Below are positions 36,205 to 47,467 of a DNA stretch of 64,000 bases, piece by piece. The DNA comes from Steromphala cineraria (lineage: Eukaryota > Mollusca > Gastropoda > Trochida > Trochidae). The position numbers were made by a program, and so were the translations under genes. The notes under the pieces are model-generated. The model saw nothing but the letters and a program-made list of their open reading frames with translations, was not told the origin of the DNA and made no database searches. Where the stretch lies: assembly GCA_916613615.1 (NCBI GenBank), contig OU744731.1, positions 54,752,289-54,816,288 of the forward strand. The letters are read 5' to 3'. How positions within the stretch are numbered: position 1 is the stretch's first letter; each line of letters begins with the position of its first letter.

Positions 36205-36475
36205 TGGCTGGCTTGTCACCCATAAAAATAACGAAGCCATAAGAACATTATTTGTTCTTAAATATCTTTTTCTAATACCAACAATTAAAAGATGTAAAAT
36301 CAAATCCTGGCGAAGCTTTTGCTCGGTACTGTTACATAAATCAGTCGAAGCTTCATTCTCTATTATCGAGAGTTTACGTTCCGATTATATCTCAACTAAC
36401 CTCTGGAACCAATATAGGAAAAATCCGATTCACAAATTACCTGCCCTTAGTGGCAAATTGTCCAATGAGGTATTT
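36205..36475 (-). repeat. Inverted duplication, left arm
   Basis: About 265 bp is the reverse complement of 38690-38945, covering GGCTTGTCACCCATAAAAAT to CTGCCCTTA. It contains most of a 135-codon open frame (36134-36541) that matches no family I know and is not open in the other arm. Because the right arm agrees with block g in other copies (50620-50830), the right arm is probably the native position and this arm the inverted duplicate. Confidence 0.85.
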
Positions 36476-37119
36476 ACGCTGCCTTCAGCAGCGTACCAAT
36501 CGCATGGCTTCTCTCATGACACACCCCCGCTTCGTCAATAAACAGAAATGACATCCAAAGAGATGGAATTCAAGACTGTATTTTAGTGTTTTTGTCTATC
36601 AAAACGGGTGGGGTATATAAATTGTTACCTAGCATTCCCAGTTCTCGTCAAGAGAATACCTCTGGGCTGTAATTTTTTTATCGCATGGTCTTTGATTTTA
36701 TTTATGAAATAGTGAATGAGTTGGGGGTTAACATGTTGTCAGCAGTATTCCAGCTATAAAACATGCTGCCATCTAAATTTAAGAGAGTTGACAGATCCGA
36801 GAGAAAAAACTGTGTAAGGAAAATTACAACACAAGTTTTGCATAATAACCGATGGTAGGTAGATTTAGTAACTTCATGTATTGTGGAATGTTTTTAACTT
36901 GATTATATGCCATCCCACTTGACTCAAAACGTTATTGCGGTGTGGTGGCTTGTGTGCTTCCCCGACCCTTGAGCTATGCCAAATGGAGTTGGCATGCTCC
37001 TGGTAGGGTCACCCAAGCTTCAAAAGTCAATTGGAAAAAATCAGACTAAATTTGTGTCGTTATAAAACCTGCTTTCTATCCTACGGAAGCATCCTAGTGC
37101 CACAGTGAGAATTTTTTTT

Positions 37120-37412
37120 ATCTCCTAATTAGGAGATACTATCACCTAATTAGGAGATACTATCTCCTAATTACGAGATACTAACTCCTAATTAGGACTT
37201 AGTTATCACCTAATTAGGACTTAGTTATCACCTAATTAGGAGATACTAACTCCTAATTAGGAGATACTACCTCCTAATTAGGACATAAGTAACTCCTAAT
37301 TAGGACTTATCTATTACGTAATTAGGACTTAGTTATCACCTAATTAGGAGATACTAACTCCTAATTAGGAGATACTACCTCCTAATTAGGACATAAGTAT
37401 CTCCTTATTAGA
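37120..37412. repeat. Left array of CTAATTAG palindromes, 21-22 bp period
   Basis: The word CTAATT starts at 37125, 37146, 37167, 37188, 37210, 37232, 37253, 37274, 37295, 37340, 37361 and 37382, with one mutated site near 37318. Spacing is 21 or 22 bp, about two helical turns. Units alternate between forms with flanking GAGATACTA and GACTTAGTTAT. Confidence 0.93.
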
Positions 37413-38159
37413 ACTTCAATCAATCAAAACTTTATTCAGCATGGAGGTCATTCAAAAGTTAACCTTTTTTACTTATGTACACGCCCACCTGCAAACCTAT
37501 ATATTTTTATCCTTTTACAAATATTTACAATGTAGTTTGATAAGTTGAATGAAATAAATGACATTATAAATATTGACTGGTGATGAGGTCTATACCTGTT
37601 TTATGGACCCTAGGAAAACAATATTGATCGAGGACAAAGTTAATGGATTTGAGGAAACAATATTGACCAAGGACGAAGTCAGAGGTCAATATTGTTGTCC
37701 TCGGGTTCATAGAAAGAGGGCTGGAACGAATTCACCAGTTCACAGTTATTTTTTTACGCTTTGATACAAAAAGGAAAATACGAAAAAGACTACGTGATCT
37801 ACAGCAATAAGGTTCAATTGCTTTGGGACAAGTGGACAATGACGTCATGATCAGAATCGAACCAAATTCCCGTAGTTAGCCGTAGTTTTTGTTGTCTTTT
37901 CGTTTTTGTATCTCTGAATAATAAAACAATTATGCAATGGTGAATGTTTTATTGATCTGAGGAAAACCATATTGACCTCGGACTTCGTCCTCGGTCAATA
38001 ATGTTTTCCACGAGTCTATAAACTTTCTCCTAAACTTTTATTATTATATGAAAGACAAAATATATTTTGATCTTTAGTGCTTTTGTGAGTCTTTTATAGC
38101 ATAGATCATGTATAATATACTTTTAAAGTATGGGCGTTATCGGTCATTAGAAGTTAGAC

Positions 38160-38466
38160 CTAGCAATCACCTAATAGGTAGATAATAAGTCCTAATTAGG
38201 TGAAAGCTAAGTACTAATTAGGTGATAGCTAAGTCCTAATTAGGACTTAGTATCTCGTAATTAGGACTTAGTTTCTCGTAATTAGGAGTAAGTATCTCCT
38301 AATTAGGTGACAACTTAGTCCTAATTAGGTGATATCTAAGTCCTAATTAGGTGATAACTAAGTCCTAATTAGGTGATAACTAAGTCCTAATTAGGTGATA
38401 ACTAAGTCCTAATTAGGTGATAACTAAGTCCTAATTAGGAGTAAGTATCTCCTAATTAGGAGATAA
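38160..38466. repeat. Right array of CTAATTAG palindromes
   Basis: Inverted counterpart of the left array, with about 14 units of the form GTCCTAATTAGGTGATAACTA. Five or six consecutive units near 38310-38440 are almost identical, indicating recent unequal exchange or slippage on this side only. Confidence 0.92.
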
Positions 38467-38689
38467 AAAAAAATCTCACTGTGGCACTAGGATGCTTCCG
38501 TACTATCCCTCTTTTTCATCCTGTCAAACTTATTTCTCTCCAATCTTCTGTCATTTGGATGGCAAATCCACATGTTAAATAGCTGAAAAATTGCTGATTG
38601 TATGTTAAATCCTAACTCACTCATTCGCCGTTTATCTGCCTCTATGATTTATTTCCTATTTCTGACTCTGACTTAAGGCCTATCTGATT

Positions 38690-38945
38690 GGCTAATGAAA
38701 GACGGTAAAGAAATTAAGGGCAGGTAATTTGTGAATCGGATTTTGCCTATATTGGTTCCAGAGGTTAGTGGAGATATAATCGGACTGATTTATGTAACAG
38801 CACCTTATTAGCGTCTATAAAATGCTAATGAGCAAAAGCTTCGCCAGGATTTGATTTTACATCTTTTTATTGTTGGTATTAGAAAAGGATTTTTTAAGAA
38901 CAAATAATGTTCTTATGGCTTCGTTATTTTTATGGGTGACAAGCC
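38690..38945 (+). repeat. Inverted duplication, right arm
   Basis: Reverse complement of 36205-36475. It continues at 38950 into sequence shared with 50790-50830 and 28235-28270, which supports this side as the native array position. The foldback element lies between the two arms. Confidence 0.85.
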
Positions 38946-39149
38946 TTCTAAGATATCATCTGAAATACAATGCAGTATTCTGAGCTGTTGTGAACACGTT
39001 TCATATTTTTTTACACCACACACATAACTTCAAGTTGAAATGAAATGATACTTTTTTGCAACAACAAATTTGTCAATAAAAAAAGAAAATAATCATTCAT
39101 TTGTCCTGTCTGATTAAAATAGACGGTGTTCCGAGGAAATATACTTTAC

Positions 39150-40255
39150 AATACTCAGATACGAACTCACTCTTTCGTTTCTCTCCAAACAATGGTCTGG
39201 GATCTTCCTCTAGAGTTACATGTTCTCACACAAGGACGATCAATTAATCAAGATTTACCGATCAGGTAATATGTCAAATCGTAGATAACAGATATATTAT
39301 AAACTAAGATACATGCATACCATCCTACATTCAATATTTTTCAAATTTCACTTTACTGTATAAAAACACGGGACACATTAAGGATAAAACTTGTATGGAT
39401 AACGTTTTCTACTTCATGTTTACTGTTACCCTGTCCTTGTATTTGTAACTTTGGTCCTATGTTTTATATGCTAAGTTGTTATTTGTCGAATTGTTTGTAA
39501 AACATGAAAATATGAAAATAATCAAAATGAAAGTTGTTAACTGGACTCTATGTATATAAGCATTGAGCAAAGACGCATTGAGCAAAGACGTGCTAATTGT
39601 CTTTAGTTATTCAAATACCATATGTCAACATCAAATGTCACATGATTGGTGTGATAAACATGATCACTTCAGTCATTCTTTCAGGAACGACTAACGGTGA
39701 TAAATTGGTGACTAATCGATCTTGCAGGAATATTATGAAGGTGTAAACTGCCTGCTGACCAATAGAACTAACAGCTTCAACTTGCGTATTATCTTTCTTA
39801 TGTATTTGTTTATTTTGAAGACCCTCAACCTTAAATATATTTTTTTAAATAAACCGAAATTTCAATGCATATGTAAACGCATCTAAAGTATGTTATTATG
39901 TTACTATTTTCTAAAGATTAGATGATCAATGAAATAGGAAGTTTAAGAACAACATACGGATTAAGTGTTGTAAAGCATAGGAATGTATACAATTGTATTG
40001 AAACATGATAGTGAAAGAAATCTTGAATGTAAGAAAATCTGTTAAAAAATCAGTCATTTTGAGTTTTAAAATAATTGAACCTTGAGAGTAACATGATGTA
40101 ACATGATGTTTAGATCATCATTTATGAGAGTTCTATATTTAATTTTTTTGTCTAAGTAACTTCTTTTATGAATAATTTTTAAAATAGACAAATTAAGACA
40201 AACTAATACAACAAAAAAGTTTCTGCAAATTATTGAATATGATATGGTAACATAC
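39150..40255. other. Anonymous DNA in copy D
   Basis: No coding sequence. The first 30 or so bases (GTGTTCCGAGGAAATATAC at 39126) are shared with 54302-54322. The rest shows no clear partner in the window. A 17-base direct repeat with GCATTGAGCAAAGACG occurs at 39561-39592. Confidence 0.5.
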
Positions 40256-40259
40256 CATT

Positions 40260-40550
40260 GTTATTTCCTGACACATTGAGAAGAAATACAAATCCTAACA
40301 ATAGGCAGTTGGGACAAATTAGCTTATCACAAAGATAGATGATAACTGTATTATGACAATGTAATAGATACGCATAACGAGAGGTCAGCACTGGGTGATA
40401 ATTCATTTTCCCATTACGTTCGGCATGTTTGTTAACAGTGTTTATGCCTTCACGAAAACCTCATTATCCATAATTGTCATAATTATGTATCAGTAATGTC
40501 GTGATAGTAAGTCATAAATTTCGTAACTGGCTGATCCCTTACCCATATAT
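40260..40550 (+). repeat. Array block U, copy D
   Basis: Shares the core CAATGTAATAGATACGCATA and CGAGAGGTCAGCACTGGGTG with copies A and B almost exactly, although its flanks have diverged. Confidence 0.82.
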
Positions 40551-40620
40551 AGATGAGATATACATGTAGGATATTATACAACATATTATCTTTTTGAATA
40601 ATTATCGAAAATATTATAAG

Positions 40621-40762
40621 AATAATCAACGAGTTGCGAGGAATTACGGATTATCTGTCCTGAGTTAATTATTGTGATAAACTCCGAGCTTCAGCGAGGA
40701 GTTTGACACACTAATTCACGAGGGACAGATAATCCGTAATTCCGAGCAGCGAGTTGGTTATT
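40621..40762. repeat. 67-bp-arm hairpin at the left tip of the long element
   Basis: Bases 40621-40687 and 40696-40762 are inverted copies (shared word GGAATTACGGATTATCTGTC) with a loop of about 8 bases, TTCAGCG-like. The right end of the element (46765-46824) has only a single arm of this hairpin, with a triplicated CGGTTCT-type word. A hairpin tip on one end only suggests an aberrant end or a second small foldback. Confidence 0.85.
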
Positions 40763-41119
40763 TTTTTTCTTACCCAAGATAATTTTGATGCGTAAAAACG
40801 GGGGAAAAGAGAAACGCTCTGTCGGTAAAGTACAAATGTACTCATACGCCATTCATAACTTTGATCACTACTTCAGGAAGGGCGGCTCTAAGTAGTTCGC
40901 AACTCACGATCTTATTTGAAACAGTTTATTATATTGATTTCACATTATATAAAAAAAATATTGTCTCATATCATAAAAAAAACTTTTGTTGACCGCGCAC
41001 AACCGAAGAGAAAAAGTAAGACGTCGTTAGCTTTCGTTTGACAAGCCTAGAGAGGAATGTTTGACGTCACTGTTTGACGTCATGTTTAATGACGTCATAG
41101 AGCTATGACGTGACGACAG

Positions 41120-41865
41120 TTCGGCCCGCGATTCTCCCCCCTAGCGCCGCCTTGAAGATTTAAACTTGTATTTACGGCAAAGAAAACATCAGAAGGTCTT
41201 GATTTTTCATTAAAAATGTTGTAGTAATGTGTGACTTTCGCAATTTAAGTATAAGATTTTTCATCTATATCTCTCAACTGAAATATAAGTGCCAGGCGAG
41301 TCATGAATGGATGCAAAAACGTTCCGTTAACCAATCAAAATGCGAGTTATTTTTAGAAAAACTGTAATTCCCATGACCATTATGCAAACTTTAATACCCG
41401 GCATATCCTTGCCCGCTTGGGTAAGAAACCAAATTTCCTACTCTTACAAAAATTATCCGTTCGGAAAAACTGACTACTGCGATTTCAGGATTAAGCAGTT
41501 GCAAATTGGTACAGGGCTGACAATGCAGAAACTTTATCAAAATTAGAATAAAGAAAAAAAAACATCAGAATAAATTATCATCATAAAGAATCCTGAAATA
41601 AAATAATATTTTTGAGATTTGAAAAAAATGTTTCTTTAATTTTGATTGGTTGACGAAACGTTTTTGCACCCAATCATGATTAGTTTGGATCTTCTATTTC
41701 AGTTGAGGGTTATGGATGAAAATTCTTATACCTACATTTTGACAGTAACACATCACTGAACACATTGAATAGAAATTGAAGCCTTTCTGATGTTGTTTCT
41801 TCCGTAAATACAATATTAAATCTTCAAGTTGGTGCAATGTGGGAGAGTCGCCTCTAGTAGTGTAG
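41120..41865. mobile_element. Nested foldback/MITE inside the long element's left arm
   Basis: Bases 41130-41340 and 41632-41861 are inverted copies (GCG.CTCTCCC at the tips, then CTTGAAGATTTA, GTATTTACGG, AACATCAGAA, CTCAACTGAAAT and AACCAATCAAAA). The insertion point is clear because the right arm of the host element reads straight through (CTATGACCTATAGTGGAGTAGC near 46397-46420). The loop (41341-41631) resembles array block V of copies A and C, which is unexpected. No coding sequence. Confidence 0.8.
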
Positions 41866-42580
41866 TAGCTTAGCGTCAAATTTTGGCCAAATTGAAAAAA
41901 TCTGGCTTAAAGTATGAAACTTGGCATGAATGATCATTAGGCATGTATATATTCATTTTGCCTAGGATCCAAATTTTTCGACCGCGGGAACGCGGTCACG
42001 TGACCAAAAATCCAAAATGGCCGCCAAATTTCTTAAAAAATAATTTAAAACCATTTCAACCACATTTTAGTGAATTTTCAAACAAAGTATTTTGGATGTA
42101 ATAAATATTATGACAAAAGAAGGACTTTCTGATCTAAAATCTGTAAATTTTCTCATTTCAAAGAATATTTTATGAGAAAAATAGGTAAATTTAAACTTTT
42201 ACAAAAAAAATTGGCATGGCTTTCAATTCTTTCCACTCTTCATGATTAATTCATGTATTTTCATGTAATTAATTTCATCACAATAATGATATGTAAGTTG
42301 TATTTATTAAACATTAGTTATGTTATTTATAATGATTAAAATCAAAAGTCTGCAGCATACTGTTTCTTTAAGCAAAATATGGTTTAGCCTGACGACCATG
42401 GAGAACCAGCAGTACACCTCGTTAAGGATGCTCCCCCTATGTTTGTTACGGAGATAGTCATTGGAATATCCTATAGAAATATTAAAATGTTGAAATGAAA
42501 TCAAACTGGACAAGTCAAGGTGAGTCTTGGCAAAGGTCAAGGTCATGGTAATTTACGCATAGATAATGTCAATGTCAAGG

Positions 42581-45500
42581 TTGTCTCATAATTTTGGCAC
42601 TGCACCAGAATTCAATTTTAAAATCTCTATGTACATTGTCTACTTTATAGAAGCATACGAAAAGGGTAGCAATAAAAGGGTTAATGTTTATACCGCGCTG
42701 AGGTTAAGACCTGAGTGTCACCTGTTCATAGTATGTGTAAGTTCATTATTGAGTGCATTGATTTATTTCAGTTTTTTTAAATTATACAAACATTTTGGAA
42801 AGTGTTCAAAAGAACAAATGATTCCATGCTGTTGGTTAACTACAGTTATGCATAACGTGTGCTAAAAAAGGTTTTTATGCAAATTATGCATATCATTCCC
42901 TCTGATGCTATATTGAGCCTCAGAGGTTTTATAATATCAAGTTTCTATGCATTCCTACAAAACCTTGAAAATAATCGCAACCATACTGAATCACTTAAAA
43001 AATCTTCAGATCGTGAGTGCTTTGCCAATTAAAGTAAAAGTAAAGTACTTTTGACAATGACAGGTCCTATCTTTACTTTTCATGCTTCAGAATCATGAAT
43101 GAAGATGCTATAGTTACTACCCATACAATTATTTAGCAATTTGATGTATCGCAGGCCTTTGAGATCCAGGGAAGCATCACAGGGCAGTAAAATTGCTATG
43201 AAATGGGAGGGTTAAGTACTGTCACCTTATGTTTTCTTTAGCAAACACAAATTCATTAATAATGTTTAAAAGATATCCAATTAATACAAGAAGACATGGC
43301 CATCAACATCCTCCGCCAATTAAGTTTAAATTAAAATCTTAAAACGTTTTTGAGAAATGTTGTCCCCTTTAACTCGGATGCACGGACGCACAGAGCCCAA
43401 ACCTATAACTCCCTTCCACTTTGTGGCGGGGGATTATAAAAAAAGTTCCTGATAAGATATGCTAACGGTCACTTTCAGGCACAATAGAAGGCCTACATTA
43501 CAACAGAAAATGGCATCTATTTAAGAAATTGACTCAAAACAACTTTACTTATACAAAAAATTCACGTAAAAGTTGGCTATCTAACCTCTCTGATTGTCAA
43601 ACTTTGCGATGGTTATTAGGATATCATGTCACCTTCATTGACGCTTTAATAAACAAAATATATTTATATACATCCCTATTCACGTGTGGTCTGCTTAGTA
43701 CAACAAAGTATAACTGTGTCCCTAATATTTGTAAATATAACTTTTGTGTTTTGAGTAGAAATACACATAAATCTATCGTCGACTACACAATAATGTCACT
43801 TTTGACGGAGAAATATCACATCAAACACTTCATGGAAATAGAATAAAGATGTCATGTTTAATCATTTGCACAATAAACATATCATTAAAGACATTGTAAA
43901 TAAAGAAATATTTTTAAAAAAATAAAGTAAGCATACATGTACTGATACGTACAATTAAACTTTATTAAGACAAATTTTCAAAATAAACCCCAATTGTTTG
44001 ATTTTCATGCATGCTGTGTTCTTATGATCGATTATTATTTTAACTTCATCACTACCTTAGAACAAAATTGTCTGTCAAAATGCAGAAAATCATTCTTTAT
44101 ATTCCCTCCAACGTTTATAACGGTTGTAACATCCTACTCGCCTACATACCCGTCTTTGCTGTATTAAGCCTGTGGAAAATTCAGTCAATGGTGCCGTTAC
44201 AAGGTTGTGTTCTTGACACCTGCTTTGGAAACATATTATAATGATATAATTTTTAATCTTTTCTATTCCAAATAGGATGGATTCATTTCAGGCGTCAATC
44301 AAATAAGGTTTAGATATCGTTTCAAATGTTAATGAATCTTACGTTTGTTTGTAACACATAGAATTACTCTTGACGTTCTTATACCATCAACTTCTCGAAT
44401 GACACAGCTCACATAATGTTGGTATGAAATATGATTCTTCAAGTTTATGACATAGACAATTCATGGTTCGCACGAGCCTGGAAAAGTTCTTGAATTTACA
44501 ATTCAGTACTAATTGTCCTGAAAAGGACTGGAATTTCGCGGAAATATCCTTGAAATTTTCAAAAATGTACTGGAATTTACTGTGACATAGATCAAAATCA
44601 AAAGCGCAAATGGATAGAGAACAGAATGAAACGAACCCAGTCTGCGGGCTTCCACTCATTCCAACAAAATCGGTAAATTCCGGTTCTAACGATCGATTGC
44701 ATTCGGAAAATTTTGATGTCGCAATGCAGCACTTCAGGAAATGGCGGCATCGAAACCGAAAGTTGTGTCACTTTACCTGCGAATACGTGTACTTGAAAAA
44801 TGGTAAAATGACCTTGAAAAGTACTGGACTTTTATTCTGTTTTGGCTGTATGAACCATGGACATGGAGTTTCAATATGATATACATTGCATGTCTATGTA
44901 AGAGAAGTTAGCATACTGTAGTTCTTTAGTTTAGCTTGGTCCTTAACTCACTAGCAAACACTCAATAGAGTTTCAGATTGACATTGAGTTATGATAATGC
45001 CATAATGTAACATATTTGAATAAACCCACAAATCCCCCTCCAAAAATACGATAAAAGCATAGAAAATTCTAAGCATAAGCTAAGACTAACCTTGATCATG
45101 CCATTGACCTCGACTTAACACAATGTAATAAGTGATACATCTTATTATAAATTCCCATCAATATAAAAAAAATTATTACTAAATAAAAAGATCTTGATGA
45201 AAAAAACATATACCAAAAAACGAAAATATACACAATCTGTCAACTATTATTCATTCTGATATTTATTGTCCAAAGAAAATCAAAGGTATCGACTTTCGTA
45301 TCTAATGATAAACGGGTAACAATAGCAATAGCAAATGTCACATAGAACTAAAACAGCTATCACTATCACTATATCACTATATCACTAATTGTTTTATTGG
45401 TCAACTTTACAGCAATCAGTGAAATTTAAATCTGATTTTTCACTGAGCAAATTAACAGGTGAAATCATACTTTCAGGCATATCATGCCACCATTGATTTG

Positions 45501-45719
45501 ATGAAATTGTAGGGTGACCTCATATGATCAAAACAGTGACAACAGTGGTCCAGATTTTTTAACACAATTTTGAAAGTGAACTTTGTAAGTGTTTTTGACA
45601 ATAAGATAAATTGAACATTTGATATGACCAGTTTATGAATATCTCATCTGGTGAAGAAATATTTTCAATTGTGCCTTCTAATATATCTGATAAAAAGACA
45701 TTGTAAATCTTCAAAATAT
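42581..45719. other. Interior of the long inverted-repeat element
   Basis: Three kilobases with no recognised protein. The 43529-43846 frame (105 codons) and the overlapping opposite-strand frames at 44387-44879 have no motif I know. Around 44460-44590 and 44790-44830 the phrases CTTGAAA and ACTGGAAT recur, giving a weak internal repeat. A repeat tail with CGGACGCACAG lies at 43380. Confidence 0.5.
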
Positions 45720-46824
45720 GAACCAAACTTAACGAGATTTACCATGACCTTGACCTTTGCCAAGACTCGCTTTGACCTTTGCTTGCCCATTTTGATTTCA
45801 TTTCAATATTTCTATACGATATTCTACTGTTTTTTTCCCGTGAGATGAGGGAGATTAACAAGGTGTTCTGTGATCCTCAATGGTCGCCACTCACCATTTG
45901 CAATAGAAACAATGTAACGTATATATTGTTTGATTTTGATCATAAGAAATAACATAGCTATACAAAGCCAATGTTTAATAAATAAAACAGAGTTCTCATT
46001 ATGGTTATGAAAATAATTACACAAAAATGCATGCATTAAACATGAAGAGTGGAAAGAATTGAAAGCCATCCTTAATGTTTTTCAAAAATTTAAATTTGGA
46101 TCTTTCTTATAAAATATTCATCAACATTGGAATAATTAAGAATTTTATGTCAGAAAGTCCATCTTTTGTCATAATATTTATTACATCAAAAATATTTTTT
46201 TTGAAAGTCCACTAAAAATACGGTTGAAACGGGTAAAAATGAATTTTAAAGAAATTTGGCGGCCATTTTGGATTTTGGGTCACGTGACCAGGTTCCCGCG
46301 GTCGAAAAATTTGGATCCTAGGCAAAATGAATATATACATGCCTAATGATCATTCGTGCAAAGTTTCATACTTTAAGCCAGATTTTTCAATTTTGTCACT
46401 AAGCTACTCCACTATAGGTCATAGTTCTATGACGTCATTAAAGAGTGATATCATATAACATTCCACACAGTAAAACCTAGCAACATTTTTTCTTTTCTTC
46501 CTTGTTTTGTGACAGTGCGTTCAATAAAAAATACTTTCTATCATATATAACAATAAGTTTGGTGACAGAGTGTGAAATTAAAGAAAACTATTTCAATGTA
46601 GAGCGTAAGTTGGAAACCGGTTAAATCCGCCTATCCTCAAGAATTGAGAAAACCATGAATGGCGTATAAGTCCAGTTTGTAATTTAACGACTTAGCGTGT
46701 TTTTTTAATGCTACTCTTTCTTTCCCGTTTTTAAGCATCAACATGATTTGGGTAAGAAAAAGAATAACCATGCATCTCGGTTCTCGGTTCTCGGTTATCT
46801 GTCCTCGAGTTTATCACAATAATT
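45720..46824 (-). repeat. Right arm of the long inverted-repeat element
   Basis: An uninterrupted arm of about 1.1 kb. It serves as the reference for the empty site of the nested foldback in the left arm. It contains CRE-like TGACGTCA near 46430 matching the complement at 41085-41095. Confidence 0.82.
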
Positions 46825-47008
46825 ATACACCACTTCCGGTCTCGTTGCTATTGTTTCCTTTGTTCTTACTGTAGGTATATTGACCGATACACCACACCTT
46901 TTCTAATACACCTATTCCTTTTTGAAGACCCACATTAAATCAGGTGTAGAGATTTTCAACTTTGACAAATCAATGGAGTTGTAAAATTAAGATTTTTTAG
47001 AAATGTTA

Positions 47009-47082
47009 ACGACCAAAGTGGGAATCGAACCAGGGGCCTTAATGTTGAGGTGCAACGCTTTTATCAACTGAGATACTGAGGC
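47009..47082 (-). pseudogene. tRNA-like sequence, degraded
   Basis: Read on the minus strand this is 74 bases, close to tRNA length, with an A-box-like TCTCAGTTGATAAAAGCG and a B-box-like CTGGTTCGATTCCCA. Only about five of seven acceptor pairs form, the T stem is broken and no clear anticodon loop with T33 can be assigned. It is a tRNA pseudogene or the head of an old SINE. It lies just outside the long inverted-repeat element. Confidence 0.55.
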
Positions 47083-47344
47083 TTTATACAGGTAGTGGTA
47101 CTTTTGGTTGTGTCATATCTAGTTTGTTATATTTTCCTATATAAGCCTTTGTATAGGTACTAGTTTGTACCAAATTTTAATGTAATGAAGTCAGTTTATG
47201 TTTTTTCAAACGCAATAAGAAGAGTATTGTTTATATTGTGTTGATCTAGTTAGGTCAAGACATATATACATAGAGAAGGGTGGATAGCTCTTTTTAGTCA
47301 AATATAACTCAATCGAAGTGGGGTATAAGTCAGATATACCCACC

Positions 47345-47467
47345 CTTCCCTCGGTGCATCACTCAATATACCTCCTGTTTGAATCGTGAATCCTCGGCTC
47401 CGCTACGCTACTCCTCGGAGACCCACGATTCAAACAGGAGGTATATTGAGCGATACACCTCGGGAAG
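47345..47467. repeat. 44-bp-arm hairpin
   Basis: Arms 47345-47388 and 47424-47467 are complementary at about 40 of 44 positions (core ATATACCTCCTGTTTGAATC) around a 35-base GC-rich loop (CTCCGCTACGCTACTCCT). Its loop wording and the hairpins at 40621 and 57384 share GCGAGGAG/CTCC.CG words, which suggests related small foldback elements. Confidence 0.85.

Larger units (their letters stand above)
37082..38502. mobile_element. Foldback element with CCTAATTAGG arrays
   Basis: A 1421-bp element. Its ends are exact inverted repeats, TACGGAAGCATCCTAGTGCC and beyond, flanked by a 6-bp direct repeat CTATCC at 37076-37081 and 38503-38508, the likely target duplication. Each long arm is made of tandem units of about 21 bp centred on the palindrome CCTAATTAGG, so each arm can fold on itself and with the other arm. 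The interior (37413-38150) has two smaller hairpins (37595-37720 and 37957-38030) and no coding sequence. This is the form of foldback-type DNA transposons, but I cannot assign a superfamily; a 6-bp duplication fits few of them. Confidence 0.9.
40621..46824. mobile_element. Long inverted-repeat element, about 6.2 kb, no recognised transposase
   Basis: The left side (40667-41115 plus 41865-42580) is the reverse complement of the right side (45720-46824). That gives arms of about 1.1 kb that diverge by perhaps 15-25 per cent. Shared landmarks include TGATAAACTC at the tip, TTCTTACCCAA, TGACGTCATAGA.CTATGAC, TCTGGCTTAAAG, CGCGGTCACGTGACC and CCTTGACCTTTGCCAAGACTC. The middle (42580-45720) has only short open frames (43529-43846, 44387-44659 minus, 44610-44879), none recognisable. 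The left arm is interrupted at 41120-41865. It resembles a giant non-autonomous DNA transposon. Polinton-like origin is possible from arm length but nothing else supports it. Confidence 0.8.

Noticed and set aside
36134..36541. 135-codon open frame near the foldback element
   Set aside because: Most of it lies in an inverted duplicate of noncoding block g, the other arm is interrupted, and no domain is recognised.
37120..38466. CRISPR-like regular short palindromes
   Set aside because: The units are contiguous with no unique spacers, lie in inverted arms and the window is clearly eukaryotic; it is a foldback transposon.
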